NCBI GenBank assembly: GCA_937922235.1
Contig: CAKZVC010000029.1
Span: 19,666 to 83,665 of the forward strand
Direction: 5' to 3'
Source: an uncultured Acidimicrobiales bacterium
GTDB taxonomy: Bacteria; Actinomycetota; Acidimicrobiia; Acidimicrobiales; SHLQ01
Length of the DNA: 64,000 nucleotides
The notes under the pieces were generated by a model that did not search any database, had not been told where the DNA came from, and saw nothing but the letters and a program-made list of their open reading frames with translations. Shown here piece by piece: positions 34,127 through 42,930 of this stretch. Position 1 is the first letter of the stretch. Every line of letters begins with the position of its first letter. The position numbers were made by a program, and so were the translations under genes.

Positions 34127-36004
34127 CTAGCCAGCTGCGCTATTCAGAAACTCTTCGGTCGCAGCCAAGGCGGCAACAATCGTCTCAGAACGCCGAAAAC
34201 CATGGCCTTCTCCGGGGTACAGGTGGTAGGTCACTGGCACTCCACTGGTCGTGAGCGCATCGACAATCGCCTCGGCCTGGCTCGGCGGAACAACCTTGTC
34301 TTCCTCGCCCTGAAGCACCAAAAGTGGGACATCGATCGAGTCGACATGGGTAAGCGGAGACCGCTCGGTGTAGATCGCCTCGTCTTCTGGCCAACGGCCG
34401 ACGAGACCGTCGAGATAGCGAGCCTCAAACTTGTGCGTATCGGTCGCAAGCGACGCGAGCTGTGTGACGCCGTAGCGGCTGATGCCTCCCGAGAAGACGT
34501 CGTAGAGCGCAACAGCGTTGAGCACGGTTAGGCCTCCTGCACTGCCTCCCTCGATGAACATCCGGTCGCCATCGACTCGACCCGTGTCGGCGAGGTGTTT
34601 CGCCGCAGCAACACAGTCAACAACGTCGGCTACGCCCCACTCCCCCTGGAGCTCGTCTCGATACAAGCGTCCATACAAGGTCGATCCTCGATAGTCGACG
34701 TCGGCCACTGCGATCCCGCGCGACGTCCAAAACCGGATCGTCAGATGGAGCTGACGTCGAGCCGCCGACGTTGGACCGCCGTGCACCAACACGAGCAACG
34801 GCGGCAAGCCATCGAGCGTCTGCCCATCAGCAAGCGCCGGCTCGTAGAAGAGCGCGTGGGCGGTCGTGCCCGGTGGTTCTGCCGGGTCGATCCCGGAGAT
34901 GTCGAACGAGATGAGTTCGGGTTCGGGGAACAGCGCTGCGTCCAGGCCCAGGTCTCGGGGCTGGGACAAGCGCGTGGCGGTCTGGCCATCATGGGCCCAC
35001 ACCGCGGTCTCCTCGGAGAAGGACGATGCGACGTAGACCACTCGACCGTCGGCGAGCGTTCGAATCGAGTTGACCGAGCTATGCCGATCTTCCACGTAGC
35101 CGTTCGGGAACCCAATGGTGTCGCCTTGAGGCGTGCCCGCCACGACGACGAAGCCGTCGGGAACTTCACACCATCGACTCAACCCAAATACCCAGCCGGG
35201 CGTAGCGATCTCGAACTCGCCCTCGACGATCGGCGTGTGCGCGCCGGTGGCCGGGTCGACCTCGACGAGGTTCCACCAGTTCTTCCGATCGGTTACCGCT
35301 AACAAGCGTCCATCAGAGGAGAATCCGGGGAAGACGATCGACTCGGGACCGTCGGGGCTGCCCGGCACGGGCATGCGGGTCGTCTTGTCGATATCGCCGT
35401 CGAGCCACTCCGGGCCAATGCGCACGAGCTCGGTGTCGTCCCACGGCATGTTCGGGTTGTTCCACGCAACGCACACGAGCTGTCCGCCCAACCCGAATCG
35501 GGGCGATGAATAGAAGTCGTGATCGGTCATCAGCACAAGCTCAGTGCCTTGTCCGTCGACGCTCACCGCCACGACCTCGTTGCGCACCTCGTTGCCTTGC
35601 ACCCCATCGTGACGTTCACGAACACACACGAACCACTGGCCGTCAGGGCTGAGGCGTCCGTCGGCATAGCGGTAACCGGACGAAGTCAGCTGAGTCTCTT
35701 TGCCGGACTCGACGTCGAGCATGAACAGTTCCCCGCCACGGGCATCGTCGCTGGTGAACAACTTGCCGTTCTCAACCCACCAGGCGCCGCCGCCGTACTC
35801 GTGGACCCGTGTGCGCACGTTTACGTCAGGGCCGGATATCTCAGCAATCTCACCATCACGCCAACGTACAACGGCCGCTCGGCCGCCTTCTGACGGCCGG
35901 TTTTCGACCCAGTACACGTCGTTGCCATCGGCGATGACTTCGTTGATTCCGACCGCTCCAGAGACGAGCAGTTCGGGCGTTATGGGAGAGATAATCGGTG
36001 CCAT
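34127..36004 (-). CDS. S9 family prolyl oligopeptidase-type peptidase
   Basis: 625 residues. N-terminal ~370 residues form a WD-like beta-propeller; the C-terminal alpha/beta hydrolase carries S488 (GGSAGG), D569 ('GEEDKVVPP') and H601 ('GEGHGF'), the catalytic triad of acylaminoacyl-peptidase/dipeptidyl-peptidase relatives. No signal peptide, so cytosolic. ATG start supported by TAGGGT 6 nt upstream. Likely acts on short peptides. Confidence 0.88.
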   Translation of the reverse strand: MAPIISPITPELLVSGAVGINEVIADGNDVYWVENRPSEGGRAAVVRWRDGEIAEISGPDVNVRTRVHEYGGGAWWVENGKLFTSDDARGGELFMLDVESGKETQLTSSGYRYADGRLSPDGQWFVCVRERHDGVQGNEVRNEVVAVSVDGQGTELVLMTDHDFYSSPRFGLGGQLVCVAWNNPNMPWDDTELVRIGPEWLDGDIDKTTRMPVPGSPDGPESIVFPGFSSDGRLLAVTDRKNWWNLVEVDPATGAHTPIVEGEFEIATPGWVFGLSRWCEVPDGFVVVAGTPQGDTIGFPNGYVEDRHSSVNSIRTLADGRVVYVASSFSEETAVWAHDGQTATRLSQPRDLGLDAALFPEPELISFDISGIDPAEPPGTTAHALFYEPALADGQTLDGLPPLLVLVHGGPTSAARRQLHLTIRFWTSRGIAVADVDYRGSTLYGRLYRDELQGEWGVADVVDCVAAAKHLADTGRVDGDRMFIEGGSAGGLTVLNAVALYDVFSGGISRYGVTQLASLATDTHKFEARYLDGLVGRWPEDEAIYTERSPLTHVDSIDVPLLVLQGEEDKVVPPSQAEAIVDALTTSGVPVTYHLYPGEGHGFRRSETIVAALAATEEFLNSAAG

Positions 36005-36010
36005 TCCAGC

Positions 36011-36016
36011 ACCCTA
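36011..36016 (-). promoter_or_regulatory. -10 box (TAGGGT) of the S9 peptidase gene
   Basis: TAGGGT on the minus strand ends 6 nt before the ATG at 36004; no Shine-Dalgarno is present. Confidence 0.5.
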
Positions 36017-36027
36017 GCCTCCGGGGT

Positions 36028-37359
36028 CTACGGCCCGGAGAAGGTGCCGCCAGTGGCGGCGCCAAGGTTCTCGTAGTAGTCCCGCTTCGGGTTGTAGTCG
36101 AGGGCGCCCCCGGCTTCCTTTGCGCGAAGTTCAGCGCGCCCCACAACCATCCAGTGGACCTCGTCTGGTCCATCGGCCAGACGCAGCGTGCGTTGCCCGG
36201 CATACATGTCGGTCAACGGTGTCCACTGCGAGATACCGGTGCCGCCATGCATCTGGATCGACTCATCGATGATCTGGCAGACCCGAACCGGCACCATCGC
36301 CTTGATCGCGCTGATCCAGACCCGAGCTTCAGCGTTGCCGAGTTCGTCCATTGCCTTTGCAGCGGTGAGCACCATCCGGCGCATGGCCTCGATGTCGATT
36401 CGCGCCTTGGCGATCTGCTCGGTGTTTCCACCGAGGTTCGCCAATGGCTTACCGAAGGCCGTACGCGTAAGACCACGCTTGACGGTGAGATCGAGCGCCT
36501 TCTCGGCCGCTCCGATCGAGCGCATGCAGTGGTGGATGCGACCTGGGCCAAGCCGAAGCTGGGAGATCTCGAACCCACGGCCCTCGCCGAGCAACATGTT
36601 CGTTGCTGGCACCCGGACGTCGGTGAACTTGATGTGCATGTGGCCGTGCGGGGCATCGTCGTTGCCGAACACGTTCATCGGGCCAAGCACCTCGTAGCCG
36701 GGTGCATCGGTAGGAACGAGGATCTGCGACTGGCGCTGATGCGCAGGACCATCGGGGCTCGTTTGGAGCATGCAGATCATGATCTTGCAACGCGGGTCGC
36801 CCGCGCCGGAGATGTAGTACTTCTCACCGTTGATGACCCACTCGTCGCCATCCTTCTCGGCACGACACGAGATCTGCTTGGCATCCGACGACGACACGTC
36901 GGGTTCGGTCATGGCGTATGCCGAGCGAATTTCACCAGCGAGCAACGGCTTGAGCCACTGCTCCTTCTGCTCTGGAGTACCGACACGCTCGAGTACTTCC
37001 ATGTTGCCCGTGTCCGGCGCGCTGCAGTTCATCGTCTCGGACGCGATCGGGTTCTTACCGAGCTCGGTTGCGATGTAGGCGTAGTCGAGGTTCTTCAACC
37101 CTTCGCCCGTCTCAGCATCAGGCAGAAAGAAGTTCCAGAGCCCTTGCTCCTTCGCCTTTGCCTTGAGCTCATCGAGCAGCTCGAGCTGACCTTCGCCGTA
37201 GCCCCAGCGTTCCGCTCGTCCTTCGCCAAGACGGAAGAACTCGTTGGTGTGCGGGTCGACCTCGTTGGCGATGAACGCAACCACCTTGTCGAAGAGCGGC
37301 CGTGCGCCCTCGGACATTCGAAGGTCGTACATGTCGGGCGTGGTCGGCAATGCAGTCAT
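36028..37359 (-). CDS. acyl-CoA dehydrogenase
   Basis: 443 residues. 'AYAMTEPDVSSSDA' is the FAD/substrate-binding ACAD signature; 'WVINGEKYYISGAGDPRCKI' and the C-terminal 'QMHGGTGIS' with 'DEVH' are further family blocks. It lacks a recognisable signal peptide. The group resembles long-chain or branched ACADs (ACAD10/11-like C-terminal half) common in actinobacteria. AGAGAGGA precedes the ATG. Probably fatty acid oxidation together with the acyl-CoA synthetase and enoyl-CoA hydratase elsewhere in the window. Confidence 0.9.
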   Translation of the reverse strand: MTALPTTPDMYDLRMSEGARPLFDKVVAFIANEVDPHTNEFFRLGEGRAERWGYGEGQLELLDELKAKAKEQGLWNFFLPDAETGEGLKNLDYAYIATELGKNPIASETMNCSAPDTGNMEVLERVGTPEQKEQWLKPLLAGEIRSAYAMTEPDVSSSDAKQISCRAEKDGDEWVINGEKYYISGAGDPRCKIMICMLQTSPDGPAHQRQSQILVPTDAPGYEVLGPMNVFGNDDAPHGHMHIKFTDVRVPATNMLLGEGRGFEISQLRLGPGRIHHCMRSIGAAEKALDLTVKRGLTRTAFGKPLANLGGNTEQIAKARIDIEAMRRMVLTAAKAMDELGNAEARVWISAIKAMVPVRVCQIIDESIQMHGGTGISQWTPLTDMYAGQRTLRLADGPDEVHWMVVGRAELRAKEAGGALDYNPKRDYYENLGAATGGTFSGP

Positions 37360-37434
37360 TGCGTCCTCTCTGGTTGCAGCAAGGACATGAGACTACGCCG
37401 AGACCACGCCCAACGAGAACCCGTTCGCAGGTTG

Positions 37435-38628
37435 CTAGCTCAGGAAGTCGACAATCCGTCCGACACCTTCGCCGAGATCGTCGTCACCAAGGGCAAAGCT
37501 CAGGCGAGCTGCGCCACCGGCACCGAACGCCTCGCCGGGGACGATGGCTACCTTGGCGTCGTCGAGCAGTGCTGCAGCGAGGTCGAGCGTGGAGTCGATC
37601 TGATGACCCTTGATGTTGCGGCCAAGAATGCCCTCGAAGCTCGGGTAGGCGTAGAACGCCCCCTGCGGCTCCTGGATCGTCACGCCGTCGACACCCGAGA
37701 GCAGCGTGTACATGGTCTTGCGGCGGCGGTCGAACGCGTCACGCATTTCCGCAACAGCATCGAGTGGGCCGGCAACCGCGGCGAGCGCCGCACGCTGAGC
37801 CACGTTGTTGACGTTGCTGGTGTAGTGGCTCTGAAGGTTCGTTGCGGCCTTGATGACGTCGCCTGGAGCAACCATCCATCCGACACGCCAACCAGTCATC
37901 GCGTAGGTCTTCGCAACACCGTTCAAGATGATGCACTTGTCGGCGAGCTCGGGAACAACGACCGGCATCGAGTGATGCTCGTTGTCGCCGTAGACGAGGT
38001 GCTCGTAGATCTCATCGGTGATGACCCACAGATCGTGTTCGACAGCCCAGCGGCCGATCGCTTCGATCTCGTCACGGTTGTACATCGAACCGGTTGGGTT
38101 CGACGGCGACACGAACAGGACAGCCTTGGTCTTGTCGGTGCGGGCAGCTTCGAGCTGCTCGACCGTGGCGCGGAACCCGTTCTCAACCGAAGTGAGAACT
38201 GGCACGTGTGAGGCGCCGGTGAGCGCAATGGCCTCGGGGTAAGTCGTCCAGAACGGGGTTGGGACGATGACTTCGTCGCCGGGGTCGAGGATGACTGCGA
38301 ACGAGCTCGCGACAGCCTGCTTTCCACCGTTGGTCACGAGCACGTTGCTGGCTTCGCACGAGAAGCCAGAGTCACGAATGGTCTTGGCCGCAATGGCCTC
38401 ACGCAGGTCGGGCAAGCCGCTCGACGGCGTGTACTTGTGGTTCGCTGGATCGGTGCATGCTGCGACGGCGGCATCGACAATGTGCTGCGGGGTTGGGAAG
38501 TCGGGTTCACCAGCGCCGAAGCCAATAACCGGTTCGCCGGCGGCCTTCAGTGCCTTGGCCTTCGCGGTGATTGCCAGCGTTGCTGACTCCTTGATTGCAC
38601 CGATTCGGTCCGAGATGCGAGCACCCAT
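37435..38628 (-). CDS. aspC: pyridoxal-phosphate aminotransferase (aspartate type)
   Basis: 397 residues, class I aminotransferase of the Igamma (AspC/AspB) group. PLP lysine K240 in '[15 protein letters not shown]'; '[12 protein letters not shown]', '[10 protein letters not shown]' and '[11 protein letters not shown]' (substrate arginine) present. Expected aspartate/oxaloacetate or broad specificity. The ATG at 38628 has GGAG 5-6 nt upstream and precedes the conserved '[16 protein letters not shown]'. Divergent from serC with 68 bp between. Confidence 0.88.
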   Translation of the reverse strand: MGARISDRIGAIKESATLAITAKAKALKAAGEPVIGFGAGEPDFPTPQHIVDAAVAACTDPANHKYTPSSGLPDLREAIAAKTIRDSGFSCEASNVLVTNGGKQAVASSFAVILDPGDEVIVPTPFWTTYPEAIALTGASHVPVLTSVENGFRATVEQLEAARTDKTKAVLFVSPSNPTGSMYNRDEIEAIGRWAVEHDLWVITDEIYEHLVYGDNEHHSMPVVVPELADKCIILNGVAKTYAMTGWRVGWMVAPGDVIKAATNLQSHYTSNVNNVAQRAALAAVAGPLDAVAEMRDAFDRRRKTMYTLLSGVDGVTIQEPQGAFYAYPSFEGILGRNIKGHQIDSTLDLAAALLDDAKVAIVPGEAFGAGGAARLSFALGDDDLGEGVGRIVDFLS

Positions 38629-38696
38629 CGAAACTCCATAAAAGTTTTGTTTGGCCAGGCGCGAATTCGCCAAGTCCAACTGCGAAACTATCGGGT

Positions 38697-39821
38697 ATGA
38701 CTTCAATCCCAGACATCACGATTCCTGACTCGATGCGCCCGGTCGACGGCCGCTTCGGCTCCGGTCCTTCGAAGGTGCGTTCAGAAGCCGTTGCCGCCCT
38801 TGCCAGCGAGGCCGATGACTTCCTCGGAACCAGCCACCGGCAAGACACGGTCAAGCTCGTTGTCGCCGCACTTCGCAACGGCCTCCTCGAGATGTTCGAC
38901 GCACCCGACGGCTATCAAATCCTCATGGGTAACGGTGGCGCCACCTTGTTCTGGGATGCGGCCACCTTCCACCTCATCGAGAACAGCGCCCAATTCGTCG
39001 TCGCTGGAGAGTTCGGAAGCAAGTTCGCCAAGGCCGCAACCCTCGCCCCTCATCTTGGAGACCAGCACATCATCGAGGGCGACCCCGGCACTGCACCAGC
39101 GCTCGTTGCGAACCCTGAGGTCGATGCGTATTGCTTTACCCACAACGAGACATCAACGGCGACCATGTTCCCCGTCGTCCGCCCCGAAGGTGGCGAAGGC
39201 CTGACACTCGTCGATGCGACGTCGGCTGCGGGTGGCCTGCGGTTCAACGCTGCGAACAGCGACGTCTACTACTTCGCGCCGCAGAAGTGCTTCAGTTCCG
39301 ATGGAGGTTTGTGGATTGCCTTGTGCTCGCCCGCCGCAATGGAGCGAATCGACAAGCTTGCTGCCACCGATCGGTGGGTTCCGGAGATCTTGAACCTCAA
39401 GACCGCCATGGACAACTCGCTCAAGGATCAGACGTACAACACGCCCGCGCTCGCCACGATCTACCTTGCCCTCAAGTACACCGAGTGGGTAAACGAGAAC
39501 GGCGGTCTCAACTTCGCGGCCGGACGTTCAGAAGAGTCGTCAAAGATCATGTACGGCTGGGCCGATGCAAGCGACTACGCCACTCCATTCGTTCAGAACG
39601 TCGAGAACCGCAGCCACGTCAACGCCACGATCGACCTCGATGATGCCATCGACGCCGACACCGTCGTTGCCGTCCTTCGAGCAAACGGCATCCTTGACAC
39701 TGGCGGCTACCGCAAGCTCGGTCGCAACCAGATGCGAATCTCGATGATGCCAGGCATCGATCCAAGCGACGTCGAAGCACTCACGCACTGCATCGATCAC
39801 GTCGCCGCAGCCCTTCGCTAG
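38697..39821 (+). CDS. serC: phosphoserine aminotransferase
   Basis: 374 residues of the actinobacterial SerC form. '[12 protein letters not shown]' opens the protein, 'LGTSHRQ' and '[11 protein letters not shown]' bind PLP phosphate, and K197 in '[14 protein letters not shown]' is the PLP lysine. It converts phosphohydroxypyruvate to phosphoserine. Start at 38697 by homology; an earlier in-frame ATG lies inside the divergent aminotransferase gene. A terminator-like hairpin follows. Confidence 0.92.
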   Translation: MTSIPDITIPDSMRPVDGRFGSGPSKVRSEAVAALASEADDFLGTSHRQDTVKLVVAALRNGLLEMFDAPDGYQILMGNGGATLFWDAATFHLIENSAQFVVAGEFGSKFAKAATLAPHLGDQHIIEGDPGTAPALVANPEVDAYCFTHNETSTATMFPVVRPEGGEGLTLVDATSAAGGLRFNAANSDVYYFAPQKCFSSDGGLWIALCSPAAMERIDKLAATDRWVPEILNLKTAMDNSLKDQTYNTPALATIYLALKYTEWVNENGGLNFAAGRSEESSKIMYGWADASDYATPFVQNVENRSHVNATIDLDDAIDADTVVAVLRANGILDTGGYRKLGRNQMRISMMPGIDPSDVEALTHCIDHVAAALR

Positions 39822-39888
39822 GCGGCCAAAACACATTTTCTGATACTCCGCGACTTTCCGTCTCGCTCGGACGTCGTACATGTGAAGT

Positions 39889-39931
39889 CCCCACCCAGGT
39901 ATCCCGCCACCTGTGTGGGGTCTTCCTAGTT
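39889..39931 (+). terminator. hairpin terminator candidate after serC
   Basis: CCCCACCCAGGT (39889-39900) pairs with ACCTGTGTGGGG (39909-39920), one mismatch, 8-nt loop, followed by TCTTCCTAGTTTT. Fits a Rho-independent terminator for serC, though the U-tract is interrupted. Confidence 0.5.
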
Positions 39932-39956
39932 TTGGCGCGGACCCCTTCCAATTCGC

Positions 39957-39962
39957 TAGAAC
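39957..39962 (+). promoter_or_regulatory. -10 box (TAGAAC) of the beta-propeller-like gene
   Basis: TAGAAC ends 6 nt before the GTG at 39969. The last base deviates from TANNNT, so support is moderate. Confidence 0.35.
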
Positions 39963-39968
39963 CGGAGC

Positions 39969-41297
39969 GTGACTCGCCTCGACCGGACCCAACCCCACCC
40001 TGGCTACTGGCCCTCATCATGGCCGGTCGAGTGCGGCGGGAACCGGCGACAGAAGGCAGCGCACGGTCGTCTCGACGCGGAATCGGGTTCAGCTGAGGTC
40101 GTCACACGCCACGACGAGAAGTGGCATGTCATGGCAATCGAGCGTGACCCGGGCCAGTGGTACGTGGGCGGAACGATGCCTGCGTTCAGCGGACCACCGC
40201 CCTATGGCTGGGTGGAGCGCATTGATCCAGACACCCTCGACGTCCTCGCCTCGAGCCCACAACTTCCGTGCAGCGAGCACGTGTGGTGCGGCGCAATCTT
40301 GGCCCATGCCAACGGATCGATCATGTCGGTTAACGGCGACTACCTCCACCGGCTCGACCCAGACTCGCTCGAGATTCTCGCTGAGCGCCGACTTCCGGTT
40401 AGTCGTTCGCACAACGGACTCCTCGCTTTCGCCGATGGATCGCTCATCACCAAAGACCTGCGTCTCGAAGGCCAGGGCGGCACGACGATCACCCGCCTCG
40501 ACCCTGACTCACTCGAGCTCATCGGCGAACCCCTCGTGATGCCCGAAGGCTCGATGGGGCGCATCGCTGCCGACATCACCAGTGACGGCGAATTCGTCTA
40601 CGTCCCAGGTACGGAACGACTCTTTCGTTTACTCGTCGATGACGAACGGCTAACACTCGATGCATGGACCCCCACCTACCGACAGCCCAATGGCGAGCAC
40701 GGTCTTGCGTGGGATTCGTGCATTGCCGGTGGGGCGTCGTGGGTTATGGACTGCGGCGATATCAACTCGGTCCGCATGATCCACACAACCGAACCCAACG
40801 GCCGCTGGGATACGCCGCCCGGAAGCGCGTTGAGCTGGAGGCAACCCGCCCCCTGGGATGGCCCGCAACGACTGCTTCGAGCCGACACAACGACCGGTCA
40901 CATCGAGGCCATTGCCCCCTTTGGCACACCTGGCGGCGGCATCATCGCTCCCCCAGTGCACATTCCTGAACACGACATGGCGATTGCGTGGGACTCGGTG
41001 AACGGCGGCCTCGCCGGAATTTCGACTCGCGACGGGTTGGACGTCGCGTGGACGATCGGCGACGTCCGTCCGAGCATGCAACCGGTCGTTTACCCCACGT
41101 CGGGTGAGTTGGTGATCAACGACTTCACGGCCCAAGGATCTGATGATGTCATCGTTGTCGACATTTCATCGGGCGCCATTCTCGATCGAGTGTCGACGGG
41201 CAGCCGGATCGCCAACGGCATGTTCCTCAGCCCCGGCCCAGGGCGGAGCATCTTCTACTGCTCGACGCTCACGGTGGCCAAAATCACCTGGAGCTAG
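39969..41297 (+). CDS. cytosolic beta-propeller-like protein of unknown function
   Basis: 442 residues, GTG start. No signal peptide. At least three blades repeat the phrase [IL]DPDTL/SLE: 'RIDPDTLDVLA', 'RLDPDSLEILAE', 'RLDPDSLELIGEP', as in NHL/PQQ-like propellers, with later 'ITSDGEFVYVPGTERLFRL' and 'SDDVIVVDISSGAIL'. No catalytic residues recognised. It stands alone between two intergenic signals. Confidence 0.65.
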   Translation: MTRLDRTQPHPGYWPSSWPVECGGNRRQKAAHGRLDAESGSAEVVTRHDEKWHVMAIERDPGQWYVGGTMPAFSGPPPYGWVERIDPDTLDVLASSPQLPCSEHVWCGAILAHANGSIMSVNGDYLHRLDPDSLEILAERRLPVSRSHNGLLAFADGSLITKDLRLEGQGGTTITRLDPDSLELIGEPLVMPEGSMGRIAADITSDGEFVYVPGTERLFRLLVDDERLTLDAWTPTYRQPNGEHGLAWDSCIAGGASWVMDCGDINSVRMIHTTEPNGRWDTPPGSALSWRQPAPWDGPQRLLRADTTTGHIEAIAPFGTPGGGIIAPPVHIPEHDMAIAWDSVNGGLAGISTRDGLDVAWTIGDVRPSMQPVVYPTSGELVINDFTAQGSDDVIVVDISSGAILDRVSTGSRIANGMFLSPGPGRSIFYCSTLTVAKITWS

Positions 41298-41319
41298 ACC
41301 ACCAGGCTGATCGGGCGGC

Positions 41320-41353
41320 GTTCATTTCTCTGAACGCGATGTGAACGTGTTCA
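41320..41353. promoter_or_regulatory. GTTCA/TGAAC dyad cluster upstream of spondin gene
   Basis: GTTCA (41320-41324) / TGAAC (41331-41335) and the 12-nt palindrome TGAACGTGTTCA (41342-41353) lie ~115-145 nt upstream of the spondin_N gene start, in a 168-bp gap. This looks like an operator for a dimeric regulator, or part of a hairpin; no regulator can be named. Confidence 0.3.
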
Positions 41354-41465
41354 TAGGCCAAAACACCTAGTTAACATCAGGCCACTTCTCTTCCAGAATT
41401 TCGCAATGAGTGGTGAAGTGCTCGCTGCATGGCAAACGTCATGCAGTTGACGAAGGAAGTCCCTC

Positions 41466-42797
41466 ATGAAGAGCACTCACCTCAAGAAACGAGCGTTTCT
41501 TGTCCTAACGGCGCTGCTCGCCATCGTGTTGCCCACCGCAACCACGACTGCAGCCGGCGCAACAACGAACTATGGCTACTACGGCCAGACCGAAGCGACC
41601 TATCAGGTCGAGTTCACCAACATCACGAGCGGCCAGTACCTGACACCGCCCAACTTCCTCGCCCACGAACGCAACGTCGATGTCTTCCAGCAGGGCCAGA
41701 AAGCAAGCCCGGGTGTTCAGGCAGTAGCCGAGAACGGCGCAGTTCCCGTGCTCGCTGAAGAGCTCGCCGGCCTTGCGTCAAGTGGCGGAGGCGTTAGCGG
41801 TGTCGGTGGAGATGGCCCGCTCGCTCCCGGCGCATCTACCTCGTTCGACTTCACCACCACGAGCAGCCGTTTGAGCATCGTGTCGATGGTCATCTGCACC
41901 AACGACGGATTCGCCGGCCTCGACGCCCGTAGCCTCCCCGGCCGCGACGGACAGACCCGCACCTACTACCTCCGGGCCTACGACGCCGGAACCGAGATCA
42001 ACACCGAGAACCGCGCAGACATTGTCCCCGCACCATTCTGTGGTGACGGCGGCGGCACCGGCGAAAGCAACCCAGAGCTCGCCGAGAATGGCGTCATCCG
42101 CAACCACCGCACCCTCCGCGGTGTCGGCGACCTTCCCGCCAAGTTCGACTGGCGTGGCCCGGTTGCAAAGATGACCGTCACCCGTGTTAACCCCGCTCCG
42201 ACGTACACCATCACCGCCGAGAACATCACCTCCGGCCAGTACCTCACCCCACCAAACTTCGCTGTGCATAGCCGTCATGCCGACGTGTTCCAGCGGGGCC
42301 AGAAAGCAAGCCCGGGTGTTCAGGCAGTCGCCGAGAACGGTGCTGTTCCGGTACTTGCGGCTGAGCTCGCGAATGCGATCGACGCGGCCGGACTCGGTGT
42401 CAGCGGTGTTGGTGGAGATGGCCCGCTCGCTCCTGGAGAGTCGACGACCTTCACCGTGGAGAGTAAAGAGCGCCGTTTGAGCATCGTGTCGATGGTCATC
42501 TGCACCAACGACGGATTCGCCGGCCTCGACGCTCGCAGCCTTCCACGCTGGGACGGACAGACCCGCACCTACTACCTCCGGGCCTACGACGCCGGAACCG
42601 AGATCAACACCGAGAACCGCGCAGACATCGTCCCCGCACCATTCTGTGGTGACGGCGGCGGCACCGGCGAAAGCAACCCAGAGCTCGCCGAGAATGGCGT
42701 CATCCGCAACCACCGCACCCTCCGCGGTGTCGGCGACCTTCCCGCCAAGTTCGACTGGCGTGGCCCAGTGATGAAGATCACTGTCACCCGGAACTAG
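41466..42797 (+). CDS. secreted protein with two spondin_N domains
   Basis: 443 residues. Signal peptide to about residue 30. Two tandem spondin_N modules (~45-235 and ~248-442), each with 'ITSGQYLTPPNF', 'GQKASPGVQAVAENGAVPVL', 'GVGGDGPLAPG', 'LSIVSMVICTNDGFAGLDAR' and a Ca-site-like 'CGDGGGTGESN'. The modules are 202 residues apart and nearly identical in their C-terminal halves. AAGGAAG stands 6 nt before the ATG. Bacterial spondin_N proteins are extracellular, presumably adhesive or ligand-binding. A strong terminator follows. Confidence 0.85.
   Translation: MKSTHLKKRAFLVLTALLAIVLPTATTTAAGATTNYGYYGQTEATYQVEFTNITSGQYLTPPNFLAHERNVDVFQQGQKASPGVQAVAENGAVPVLAEELAGLASSGGGVSGVGGDGPLAPGASTSFDFTTTSSRLSIVSMVICTNDGFAGLDARSLPGRDGQTRTYYLRAYDAGTEINTENRADIVPAPFCGDGGGTGESNPELAENGVIRNHRTLRGVGDLPAKFDWRGPVAKMTVTRVNPAPTYTITAENITSGQYLTPPNFAVHSRHADVFQRGQKASPGVQAVAENGAVPVLAAELANAIDAAGLGVSGVGGDGPLAPGESTTFTVESKERRLSIVSMVICTNDGFAGLDARSLPRWDGQTRTYYLRAYDAGTEINTENRADIVPAPFCGDGGGTGESNPELAENGVIRNHRTLRGVGDLPAKFDWRGPVMKITVTRN
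41870..42776 (+). repeat. tandem duplication, 606-bp period, within spondin gene
   Basis: 41870-42170 and 42476-42776 are ~300-bp copies exactly 606 bp apart. Over the last ~210 bp I see a single difference (ATT/ATC), whereas the first halves of the two modules differ at many positions, pointing to recent duplication or gene conversion. Confidence 0.85.
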
Positions 42798-42840
42798 CCG
42801 CGACGTCTCGACTCTTCCGGTCGAGACTCGCGAAAACCTG

Positions 42841-42879
42841 AGAGGCCGGGCCCAAGGGCCCGGCCTCTTCGTGTTTTTT
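42841..42879 (+). terminator. Rho-independent terminator after spondin gene
   Basis: AGAGGCCGGGCCC (42841-42853) and GGGCCCGGCCTCT (42856-42868) form a perfect 13-bp GC-rich stem, followed by TCGTGTTTTTT. It ends transcription of the spondin gene. Confidence 0.9.
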
Positions 42880-42916
42880 CTGAGGATGATGCTCGCTGGG
42901 CGTGCATCATCCTCAG
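42880..42916. terminator. second perfect hairpin between convergent spondin and ftsH genes
   Basis: CTGAGGATGATGC (42880-42892) pairs perfectly with GCATCATCCTCAG (42904-42916) around an 11-nt loop, directly after the first terminator and 14 bp from the ftsH stop. It has no U-tract on the minus strand; it may protect the ftsH mRNA 3' end or back up termination. Confidence 0.6.
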
Positions 42917-42930
42917 AGGAACAGCTGGTA

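Noticed and set aside
34124..34531. Plus-strand frame at the end of the S9 peptidase gene
   Set aside because: Antisense to the catalytic domain containing the D569 and H601 motifs.
35998..38211. 737-codon plus-strand open frame
   Set aside because: It is antisense to the acyl-CoA dehydrogenase and aminotransferase genes, which have clear family motifs; its translation has no recognisable domain and is Arg/His/Val-rich as expected for a shadow of high-GC coding DNA.
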